Assembly (NCBI GenBank): GCA_947652665.1 | Contig: CANTDZ010000007.1 | Location: 1-46,360 of the forward strand | Length of the DNA stretch: 46,360 nt | Source of the DNA: an uncultured Clostridia bacterium | GTDB lineage: Bacteria > Bacillota > Clostridia > Oscillospirales > Acutalibacteraceae | Reading direction: 5' to 3' | Part shown: positions 39,757-46,360 of the stretch, one piece after another | How positions within the stretch are numbered: the stretch's first letter is position 1 | Layout: each line of letters starts with the position of its first letter | The notes under the pieces: model-generated | Told to the model about the DNA's origin: nothing | Database searches by the model: none | Seen by the model: only the letters and a program-made list of their open reading frames with translations | Translations under genes and position numbers: made by a program

Positions 39757-41595
39757 TCAAGGCGCAACAGGTTTTTGCAAAATACGGAACGCATCCTCGT
39801 AAGCCACCGTCCGGCCAGCTTGCAGGGAATCCTCCAAACCGTCCAGAAGCTGGGCCGCTTCCGGGGAGAAGCGGGTCCCCGCGCCCCGGCGCACCTGCTC
39901 CACGGCCTGTTCCACCGTGAGGGGATGGCGGTTCTGGGGATTGGCCTCGTCGGTGGCCTGGGCCAGGTACGCTGCCACCTGAACCATGTCGGTGATGACC
40001 TGCCCGGCATCTTCTTCCGGGACGTAATCCGCCGGGTACCCGCCCGAGCCGTCGTAATACCGGTGATGCTCCAGCGCCGCCCGGGCATAGGGCCGGGTGG
40101 AGGGGCTGCGGCCCAGCAGGTATTCCCCGGCGTACACGTGGTACTGGTACATTTCGCGTTCTTCCTCCAGCCAGCTGCGGCCCAACTTTACCAGCATGTC
40201 GTTGAAAGCCAGTACACCCACGTCGTGCAGGAGTCCGCTGTCGTAGGCAAACTGCAAAATTTCCTCCCCGCGCCGGTGCACCTCCTGAACGTCCCGGCAG
40301 CCCAGAACGCCCACCAGCAGCTCCGGGCGGGATTCCAGGGCATGCACTGCCATCAGCTGGGTAATCTGCGCGGCCAGGCGGAAGCGCACGTAAGCGTCCG
40401 GCTGGCGGCAGACCACCAGCTGCAGGAGGAAGTCCTTTTCCAAGATGCCGTCCGGGTATTCCACATAGCTTTCTAAAAACAGCAATAGGTATTTAGTCAG
40501 GATGCCCCGGGCCTGGTCCTCCGGCGCGCTGCGCACATACTGCGCCACCTGGCGGTACATGTGCAGCAGCACCTCTTTTTTCTTCAGACGGTACTTCCCG
40601 TCTTGGTCGATGTACTGGGCATACAGCGCCGGCAGGGAGATGTTGGCGTAGATGCCGTCCTCGGAGTAGTCGGATTCGTCCCGCTGCATATAGGCTTCCT
40701 CCAGCCAGCGCAGGAGGTCCCCCAGGGGCTGCACGCCGCAGTGGTACTGGGCGGCCTCGTACCCCATTCGCCACCGCACCATGGGCTTTGCGCCCCGCCG
40801 GCGGCAGTCTTCCTCTTGGTACTCCCGTACAAACTGTGCCGAAGCCATGACCTCCCCCAGCACAATGGGGTCGCTGATGCCCGCCCGCAGTACGTTCAGG
40901 GCCGACGAGCGTTCCTGGTGGCTCACATAGATGTACTTGTCCCATGGAAGCTCCGGGGTCTTGGCCTGGAAGGCCGGGTCGTTGAGGATGTGCAGCGACC
41001 GCCGCACGGCGTTGAGCTTCTTCTCCGCGTCCTCCCGGTTGGCCCCGCCGTAGGCCAGCGACAGGTTCCCCATGGACCGGTGGATGTACCCCCGGGTTTC
41101 CGGGTCCTCAATCTCGTCATAGTGCTTAATATAGGAAGCGGCCTCGCCGAACAGCAGGCCCATCTTCCAGCGGTACCGCACCTTGGCGCACCGGTCGATG
41201 ATTTCCTGCATATAAAACAGCGCCAGCCCCGCCCAGTACAGCTGCTGGATGAGCATATCGCGCTTGCCCCACTTCCGGGCGTAGCTGACCAGCGCGCACC
41301 GCACACTGTAATGCAGCACCAGGTCCGGCTGGTTGGCGCCCCCGGCCCCCAGATGGGCGGCAAAGTCCTCCAGCGCCCGTATCTCCTCCTCGTCTGCCGA
41401 AGCGATGTCGTCCAGCATGGGGAACAGCTGCCTGCGCAGCATGGCGTTGTTTTCCTCCACAATTTCCCGGATCAGGCCAGTGTGCTCCCGCCTCTGCCGG
41501 AGGAAGGCGGCGCCGTCTGCGGGCATATCGGCCAGGTCGTTGAGGGCCACGATGCGCTGCAAATTTTCTAAGTATAGCCGCTGGTATTCCTTCAT
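39757..41595 (-). CDS. HD-GYP-like domain protein coupled to a hybrid histidine kinase
   Basis: A 612-residue soluble protein. The first 430 residues are mainly helical, with no family I can name, possibly a repeat-like regulatory region. At the C-terminus are HD-domain motifs: HD at residues 457-458 ('LLHDVG'), K470, H486 in 'YQYHVYAGEYLL', and 'EHHRYYDGSGGYP' at 509-521. This matches HD-GYP c-di-GMP phosphodiesterases except for one additional glycine (GSGGYP rather than GTGYP). The start at 41595 overlaps the kinase stop by four bases. It is likely the output or partner of the kinase; activity is unproven. Confidence 0.8.
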   Translation of the reverse strand: MKEYQRLYLENLQRIVALNDLADMPADGAAFLRQRREHTGLIREIVEENNAMLRRQLFPMLDDIASADEEEIRALEDFAAHLGAGGANQPDLVLHYSVRCALVSYARKWGKRDMLIQQLYWAGLALFYMQEIIDRCAKVRYRWKMGLLFGEAASYIKHYDEIEDPETRGYIHRSMGNLSLAYGGANREDAEKKLNAVRRSLHILNDPAFQAKTPELPWDKYIYVSHQERSSALNVLRAGISDPIVLGEVMASAQFVREYQEEDCRRRGAKPMVRWRMGYEAAQYHCGVQPLGDLLRWLEEAYMQRDESDYSEDGIYANISLPALYAQYIDQDGKYRLKKKEVLLHMYRQVAQYVRSAPEDQARGILTKYLLLFLESYVEYPDGILEKDFLLQLVVCRQPDAYVRFRLAAQITQLMAVHALESRPELLVGVLGCRDVQEVHRRGEEILQFAYDSGLLHDVGVLAFNDMLVKLGRSWLEEEREMYQYHVYAGEYLLGRSPSTRPYARAALEHHRYYDGSGGYPADYVPEEDAGQVITDMVQVAAYLAQATDEANPQNRHPLTVEQAVEQVRRGAGTRFSPEAAQLLDGLEDSLQAGRTVAYEDAFRILQKPVAP

Positions 41596-43496
41596 TTTTG
41601 GTCCCTCCCCAAAAAGCGCTCCATAGTCGCAAACACCTTTTCCATATCCAAGGGCTTCGAGATATGGGCGTCCATCCCGGCCTCCAGGGAGTTCTGCACG
41701 TCCTCCACAAAAGCGTTGGCGGTCATGGCGATGATGGGTACGCTTTTGGCGTCCTCCCGTTCCAGGGCCCGGATCGCCCGGGTGGCCTGCAGGCCGTTGA
41801 GGACGGGCATCTGGATGTCCATCAGGATCATATCGTAATAGAAAGGCTCCGAGTCCCGGAAGCGCTCGATAGCCTGCCGGCCGTTTTCGGCGGTCTCCAT
41901 CTGTACGCCCGAGCCGCCCAGCAGCTCCAGCGCAATCTCCCGGTTGAGCTCGTTGTCCTCTACCAGCAGCAGGCGCTTTTGGGACAGGTCCAGCGGCGGG
42001 GCGGGCTCTTTCTCCCAGCCCGGCTTGGGGCGGCCCGGACCCAGGCACGCGCACAGCTCAGCGGCCAGGCGGCTGCGGAAAAGCGGCAGAGGGATGAACC
42101 CGTCCACCCCGGCCTGGGTGAACATATACTCGGTCTGGCTCCAGTCGCTGCCGCTGAGCAGCAGGATGGGGAAGCCCTCGCCCATGCGCTTGCGGATCTC
42201 CGAAAGGAACGCCATCATTTCCACGCCGGGCAGCTTCTCCGCCGTCAGGAGCGCGGAATAAGGGGCCCCGGCCAGGTCGGCGTCGTTGAGCATGAGCACC
42301 GCGTTGTCCGCGTCCTGAGCCCAGCCGGCTTTCATGTGCAGCGAGCCCAGCATCTGCCGGACCAGTTCGCCCTGCTTGGGGTCGCCGTCCAGCAGCAGGA
42401 CCCGCCTCCCCTCCAGGGCCGCAAAAGCCCCGCTGTCGTCCTCGGGCACGGCTTCAAAGGGGATTTCTATTGTAAAACACGAACCCTTGTCGGTCTCGCT
42501 TTCCACGCGGATGGTGCCGCCCATCTGCTCCACCAGGTTCTTGGTGATGGTCATGCCCAGCCCTGTCCCCTGTATCTTGTTGACAGTGGGCTTCTCTTCC
42601 CGCTCGAAGGGGGTAAAGAGCTTGCGCAGGAATTCGGGGCTCATGCCGATGCCGTTGTCCTTGACCCGCACGGCCATGCGCACCCACCCGGGCTGCGCGT
42701 CCGGCAGGATGGCGAAGAAAAGCTCCACGTCCCCGCCGGACGGGGTGTATTTCACGGCGTTGGAGAGCAGATTCAGGCAGACCTGCTTTAGGCGCACGCT
42801 GTCGGCCAGGATACGCTCCTCCTCCACCCGGCCCATTTCCAAATGGAAGGAAAGGCTGGCACTGTCGGCCTGGGGGCCTGCGACGATCAGGATCTCATGG
42901 AGCAGGTCGGCCACGCTGACGGGGGCGGGCTGCAGGATGATCCGGCCGCTCTCAATGCGCGACATATCCAGCACTTCGTTGAGCAGCGACATCATGTGGC
43001 CGGAAGCCACCTTGATTTTTGTCAGGCACTCGTGCACCCGGGGCTGTACGTTCTTTTGGGAAAGGGCGATTTCCGTCAGCCCGATAATAGCGCCCATGGG
43101 CGTGCGGATGTCGTGGGACATTTCGGAGAGGAAGCTGGTCTTGGCCTGGCTGGCCATGACCGCTTCGTTGAGCGCGGCCTGGTTGGCATTATAGTAAGCC
43201 GTAGCGTCCTGCAAAAGGCAGAGGTGCCAGCCGCCCCAATCCATCAGCTGCGCCGCGTACACGCGGTTCCCGATATGGCAGAAGAAGGGGCCCCCGCCGC
43301 CCCCGGCGCGCAAGGCATCGGCCAAGGCCCGGGTTTCCTCTTCGGGCAGGACGTCCAGGGGGCTTTCGCAGCCGGAGCAGAGGGCGAGGGCTGCTGCGTT
43401 CTGGTACAGCACGCGGCAGGAATCCCCCTGGGGCTCCAGGGCCAGCACGGGCTGGCTGGCCTGGCTCCATACGGGCTCTAAGGTGTGGTTTTGCAT
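41592..43496 (-). CDS. Hybrid histidine kinase without membrane segments
   Basis: A 634-residue cytosolic sensor kinase. In order: a PAS-like N-terminus (about 1-105), a HisKA helix with H128 ('SEMSHDIRTPMG'), HATPase with N-box 'NLLSNAVKY', 'DNGIGM' (280-285) and 'GTGLGM' (310-315), a degenerate receiver (about 364-485, with T418 at the usual phospho-aspartate position and no conserved lysine), and an intact receiver (about 506-630, acceptor D560, K614). No DNA-binding output follows, so signal probably passes to the HD-GYP-like neighbour, whose start overlaps by four bases. It resembles BarA/hybrid kinases but lacks an Hpt domain. Confidence 0.93.
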   Translation of the reverse strand: MQNHTLEPVWSQASQPVLALEPQGDSCRVLYQNAAALALCSGCESPLDVLPEEETRALADALRAGGGGGPFFCHIGNRVYAAQLMDWGGWHLCLLQDATAYYNANQAALNEAVMASQAKTSFLSEMSHDIRTPMGAIIGLTEIALSQKNVQPRVHECLTKIKVASGHMMSLLNEVLDMSRIESGRIILQPAPVSVADLLHEILIVAGPQADSASLSFHLEMGRVEEERILADSVRLKQVCLNLLSNAVKYTPSGGDVELFFAILPDAQPGWVRMAVRVKDNGIGMSPEFLRKLFTPFEREEKPTVNKIQGTGLGMTITKNLVEQMGGTIRVESETDKGSCFTIEIPFEAVPEDDSGAFAALEGRRVLLLDGDPKQGELVRQMLGSLHMKAGWAQDADNAVLMLNDADLAGAPYSALLTAEKLPGVEMMAFLSEIRKRMGEGFPILLLSGSDWSQTEYMFTQAGVDGFIPLPLFRSRLAAELCACLGPGRPKPGWEKEPAPPLDLSQKRLLLVEDNELNREIALELLGGSGVQMETAENGRQAIERFRDSEPFYYDMILMDIQMPVLNGLQATRAIRALEREDAKSVPIIAMTANAFVEDVQNSLEAGMDAHISKPLDMEKVFATMERFLGRDQK

Positions 43497-43538
43497 ATTC
43501 AGCCCAGCTTTCCTGTTTTATAATATCTTTATAATGAA

Positions 43539-43567
43539 ATTATACCACTTGGAAAATGGTTTTTCAA
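43539..43567 (-). promoter_or_regulatory. Promoter of the hybrid kinase operon
   Basis: On the minus strand TTGAAA (43567-43562), 17 bases, TATAAT (43544-43539). The leader is about 40 bases and A/T-rich. The kinase ribosome-binding site is weak. Confidence 0.75.
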
Positions 43568-43626
43568 CCGTGCTTTGAAAGAACAAAAAACGACTCGTCC
43601 CGGCTCAATTTTTTACCTGTTTTCTC

Positions 43627-43655
43627 TTGTAAAATGTCACACCATATGGTATAAT
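43627..43655 (+). promoter_or_regulatory. Promoter of plsC (divergent from the kinase promoter)
   Basis: TTGTAA (43627-43632), 17 bases, TATAAT (43650-43655). The spacer contains the palindrome ACCATATGGT at 43641-43650. The leader of about 125 bases contains the dyad at 43715-43733. Confidence 0.7.
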
Positions 43656-43714
43656 GGGTTTTAACAAAATGGGGTGTTATATGCCTGCAGTCCTCTGTGT
43701 AAAAGTCCGGCTGG

Positions 43715-43733
43715 ATTATACAGGGTGTATAAT
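43715..43733 (+). promoter_or_regulatory. Dyad ATTATACA-GGG-TGTATAAT in the plsC leader
   Basis: A perfect eight-base inverted repeat with a GGG centre, about 60 bases after the plsC promoter. It could be a regulator binding site or a small hairpin. Each arm contains a TATAAT on one strand. Confidence 0.45.
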
Positions 43734-43786
43734 GCAGGCCGGCTTTCCCGCTTGCGCCCAGCCCCATGACAGAGAGGAGCGAGGAT

Positions 43787-44470
43787 GTGGCAAAAATAAA
43801 GAGGGATCGCAAGAGGAAGATGTGGCTGTACGCCATCGGGCAGTTTCTGCTGGCGCTGTTTTATTACCCGGTGTTCCGTATGCGCGTGCAGGGGCGGGAG
43901 AACATCCCGCGCACAGGGCCTGTGCTGCTGTGCTCAAACCACTCGGCCAAACGCGACCCGGTGATGCTGGGGGTATCCCAGCGGCGGCAGGTGTTCTACA
44001 TGGCCAAGGAGGAGCTTTTCCAAAACCGCTTCTTAGGCGGCCTGCTGCGCAAATTAGGGGCATTCCCGGTGCTCCGGGGCTCCGGCGGGTCGGACGCCCT
44101 GCAGGAAGCCTATGACCTATTGGATGACAACGCCATTGTAGGCGTGTTCATTGAGGGCACGCGCTCGAAGACCGGCGAGCTGGGCCGGCCCAAAACCGGC
44201 GCGGCGCTGCTGGCCTACCGCACCAAAGCCCCGGTGGTGCCGGTGTGCATCACCGCAGAGGACGGCAGGCCCCCGAAAAAATTCAAACGCACCACGGTGA
44301 AATTCGGCAAGCCTATCCCTTTTGAAGAGCTGCAGATGGAAGACGATTCCAGTATGCAGCTGCGCCGGGCCAGCCGGAAGATCATGGCGCGGATTGCCGC
44401 GCTGCGGGCGGATTCCCTCCGGGAGTTCGGGGTGCCCGTAAGCGATGGCACGGGAGAGGGGGAAGGCTGA
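43787..44470 (+). CDS. plsC: 1-acyl-sn-glycerol-3-phosphate acyltransferase
   Basis: A 227-residue acyltransferase that adds the second acyl chain to lysophosphatidic acid for membrane lipids. The start is GTG 43787 because GAGGAG lies seven bases upstream; an in-frame ATG at 43766 lacks a ribosome-binding site. Motif I is 'NHSAKRDPVML' (HX4D with H and D intact), motif III is 'FIEGTRSKTGEL' (EGTRS). One N-terminal hydrophobic helix (about residues 12-31) anchors it to the membrane. It is followed directly by ispH-rpsA. Confidence 0.93.
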   Translation: MAKIKRDRKRKMWLYAIGQFLLALFYYPVFRMRVQGRENIPRTGPVLLCSNHSAKRDPVMLGVSQRRQVFYMAKEELFQNRFLGGLLRKLGAFPVLRGSGGSDALQEAYDLLDDNAIVGVFIEGTRSKTGELGRPKTGAALLAYRTKAPVVPVCITAEDGRPPKKFKRTTVKFGKPIPFEELQMEDDSSMQLRRASRKIMARIAALRADSLREFGVPVSDGTGEGEG

Positions 44471-44471
44471 T

Positions 44472-46360
44472 TTGCAGGTAGAGGTGGCAAAATCCGCAGG
44501 CTTCTGCTTTGGGGTGGACCGGGCCGTGGGCGCGGTCTACCGGCTCCTGGAGGAGGGGAAAAGGGCCGCGACCCTGGGGCCCATCGCCCACAACCCCGTG
44601 CTGACCGAGGATTTGCAGGGCCGGGGCGTGGTCGTGGTGGATGCGCCGGAGGAGGCCCCGCCGGGGCACGTGCTGGTGATCCGCTCCCACGGGGTGTCCC
44701 GGGCCGTGGAGGAAAGGATCGGGCGCCTTTCCCTTCCCTGTGTGGACGCCACCTGCCCGTCCGTAAAAAAACTCCATCAGATTGCCGCCGATGCCGGGCG
44801 GCAAGGGCGCCTGTTTCTGCTCTTTGGTGACCGGGACCACCCAGAGGTACGGGGGACCACCGGGCACTGTACAGGGGAGTTTTTGGTATGCAGGGGGGCG
44901 CGGGAGCTCCAGGAACTGCTAAAAGAGCGGCCGGATTTGGCGAAATTGCCTATAGCAGTGGCCGCCCAGACCACCTTTCATACTGGAGAGTGGCAAATTT
45001 GTTTGGGAATCCTCAAAAAAGTATGTACAAACGCCGCGTTTTTTGCTACAATATGTAATGCAACTGCGAAGCGGCAAAAAGAGGCAAAGGCCCTGGCCCA
45101 AAAATGCCACCGGATGGTGGTCATCGGGGGCCGGGACAGCTCGAATACGGCGAAACTCCGCGATATTTGCGCTGAATATTGTGAGACGTACCTCATAGAA
45201 AGGGCGGACGAGCTGCCCGCTTTTCCGGCCGGACTGCGCATTGGCATCACTGCGGGGGCATCGACCCCGGCAAGCATTATAAAGGAGGTACTGGTTACCA
45301 TGTCAGAAGTAAACAACAACGAGCAGAATTTTGAGGAAATGCTGGAGGAATCCCTCAAAAGCTTAAATACAGATGAGAAGGTGCACGGCGTTGTTGTGGG
45401 CATCTCCCCCACGGAAGTGTATGTGGATGTGGGTCGTAAGCAGGCTGGGTTCATCCCCGCAAACGAGCTTTCCAACGATCCCAGCGTGAAGCCCGAAGAT
45501 GTAGTGAAGATGGGCGACGAAATGGACCTGCTCATCATGAAGACCAACGACCAGGAGGGCACCATCATGCTCTCCAAGCGGCGCGTGGACGCCATGAAGG
45601 GCTGGGACGAGATTCAGGAGGCCCAGGAGAATGGCGACATTCTGGAAGGCAAGGTTATCGAGGTCGTAAAGGGCGGCGTGATCGTCCTCAAGGGCGCTAT
45701 GCGCGTATTCGTGCCCGCTTCCCAGGCGACCGCCAGCCGCGGCGAGGACCTGAACGCCCTTATGGGCACCGAGGTGCGCTTCCGCATCATCGAAGTCAAC
45801 CGCCAGCGCCGCCGCGCGGTGGGCTCTATCCGCAGCGTGCTCCGGGAGGAGCGCAAGGCCGCCCAGGAGAAGTTCTGGGAGACCATTGAGGAAGGACAGG
45901 CCTTCACCGGCACCGTCAAGTCCCTGACCAATTTCGGCGCTTTCGTCGATTTGGGCGGCGTAGACGGCATGATCCATATTTCCGAGCTCTCCTGGAACCG
46001 CGTCAAGCATCCCAGCGAGGTCGTGAATGTAGGCGACACCGTGGACGTGTACGTAAAGAGCCTGGACCGCGAGGCCGGCAAGATTTCCCTGGGCTACAAG
46101 CGTCCGGAGGACAACCCTTGGGTGAAGCTGGAGAACGAGTATCCCGTGGGCACCGTCTGCGACGCCAAGGTCGTGGGCATGACCGCTTTCGGCGCCTTTG
46201 CCAACGTGATCCCCGGCATTGACGGCCTGATCCATATTTCCCAGATCGCCGACCACCGCATTGAGAAGCCCCAGGACGTGCTGAAGGTGGGCGATGAAGT
46301 GCGCGTGAAGATCACCGAGATCGACTTTGACAAGCACCGGGTGTCCCTTTCCATCCGGGC
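44472..46360 (+). CDS. ispH: Bifunctional IspH (HMBPP reductase)-ribosomal protein S1 fusion, 5' part
   Basis: An open frame from TTG 44472 that runs off the window end (629 codons visible, with no stop). Residues 1-276 are IspH, the last enzyme of the MEP isoprenoid pathway, with Fe-S cysteines in 'GFCFGVDRA', 'DATCPSV' and 'ICNATAKRQ', and 'HPEVRGTTGH' and 'AQTTF' nearby. From residue 277 (MSEVNNNEQNFEEML) follow four S1 RNA-binding repeats: 'KVHGVVVGISPTEVYVDVG', 'ILEGKVIEVVKGGVIV', 'AFTGTVKSLTNFGAFVDLGG' and 'VGTVCDAKVVGMTAFGAF'. The fusion is well known in Clostridia. A strong internal ribosome-binding site sits at the junction. Confidence 0.95.
   Translation, partial: MQVEVAKSAGFCFGVDRAVGAVYRLLEEGKRAATLGPIAHNPVLTEDLQGRGVVVVDAPEEAPPGHVLVIRSHGVSRAVEERIGRLSLPCVDATCPSVKKLHQIAADAGRQGRLFLLFGDRDHPEVRGTTGHCTGEFLVCRGARELQELLKERPDLAKLPIAVAAQTTFHTGEWQICLGILKKVCTNAAFFATICNATAKRQKEAKALAQKCHRMVVIGGRDSSNTAKLRDICAEYCETYLIERADELPAFPAGLRIGITAGASTPASIIKEVLVTMSEVNNNEQNFEEMLEESLKSLNTDEKVHGVVVGISPTEVYVDVGRKQAGFIPANELSNDPSVKPEDVVKMGDEMDLLIMKTNDQEGTIMLSKRRVDAMKGWDEIQEAQENGDILEGKVIEVVKGGVIVLKGAMRVFVPASQATASRGEDLNALMGTEVRFRIIEVNRQRRRAVGSIRSVLREERKAAQEKFWETIEEGQAFTGTVKSLTNFGAFVDLGGVDGMIHISELSWNRVKHPSEVVNVGDTVDVYVKSLDREAGKISLGYKRPEDNPWVKLENEYPVGTVCDAKVVGMTAFGAFANVIPGIDGLIHISQIADHRIEKPQDVLKVGDEVRVKITEIDFDKHRVSLSIR
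45282..45302 (+). promoter_or_regulatory. Internal ribosome-binding site and ATG at the IspH-S1 junction
   Basis: AAGGAGG (45282-45288) lies 11 bases before an in-frame ATG at 45300. Initiation there would yield a free S1 protein beginning MSEVNNNEQ, in addition to the fusion. Whether it is used cannot be told from sequence. Confidence 0.5.

Noticed and set aside
41596-42054. Longer N-terminus of the HD-GYP-like protein upstream of 41595
   Set aside because: The frame continues into the kinase gene but has no similarity or ribosome-binding site there; the ATGA overlap at 41592-41595 is a typical start.
43654-44115. Plus-strand 153-codon frame overlapping the start of plsC
   Set aside because: It is an alternative frame of the plsC leader and gene, with no ribosome-binding site and no recognisable product.

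Overview
The window is a GC-rich stretch of a Firmicutes chromosome, most likely class Clostridia, order Oscillospirales. This assignment rests on gene order and family types, not on a database search. Pointers are the dgt-dnaG-rpoD cluster, the rpoB-rpoC / rpsL-rpsG-fusA / tuf block, an ispH gene fused in frame to ribosomal protein S1, a glycosyltransferase fused to a CsaB-type pyruvyl transferase, and vegetative promoters of the TTGACA-17-TATAAT type. No tRNA, rRNA, CRISPR array, prophage or insertion sequence is visible, and no gene-free stretch exceeds about 300 bases.

Layout. 1-441: end of rpmE (L31), a DUF2087 protein and a terminator. 466-5772: yigZ, dgt, dnaG, rpoD (sigma A), a small membrane protein and an Rrf2 regulator with a probable Fe-S site, closed by a bidirectional terminator. 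5827-6837 (minus): a predicted lipoprotein and a small secreted His/Cys-rich protein. 6899-19145: RNA polymerase beta and beta-prime, then S12, S7, EF-G and EF-Tu, with separate promoters for rpoBC, the str genes and tuf. 19150-19985 (minus): two overlapping, related single-pass membrane proteins. 20046-23633: hisH-hisF, a MATE transporter and a PHP-domain protein. 23652-24662: an XRE/zinc-ribbon regulator convergent with a SEC-C protein. 24750-27492: an iron/cobalamin-type ABC importer (binding lipoprotein, permease, ATPase). 27516-29744: the GT4-CsaB fusion for cell-wall polymer decoration. 29807-32774 (minus): a copper-resistance operon, csoR-copA, with a CopZ-like domain fused to the C-terminus of CopA and CsoR-type operators at the promoter. 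32784-33929 (minus): tmcAL. 34081-35492: ackA and a tiny membrane protein. 35537-37865: accessory genes, namely a gene remnant, a membrane protein + HTH pair, and two tandem paralogues of unknown function. 37929-43496 (minus): a Na/Pi symporter with PhoU domain, and a hybrid histidine kinase coupled to an HD-GYP-like protein. 43627-46360: plsC and the ispH-rpsA fusion, which runs off the end.

Most of the window is core information-processing DNA. The less ordinary parts are the CopA-CopZ fusion with a strong internal ribosome-binding site (a similar arrangement occurs at the IspH-S1 junction), the kinase/HD-GYP pair, the two tandem paralogue families of unknown function, the HTH/membrane module with a dyad beside its promoter, a dyad overlapping the hisHF start region, and an arginine in ribosomal protein S12 at the position where K88R gives streptomycin resistance in other bacteria. 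I saw no clear large undescribed system; the best candidates for new biology are those small modules.
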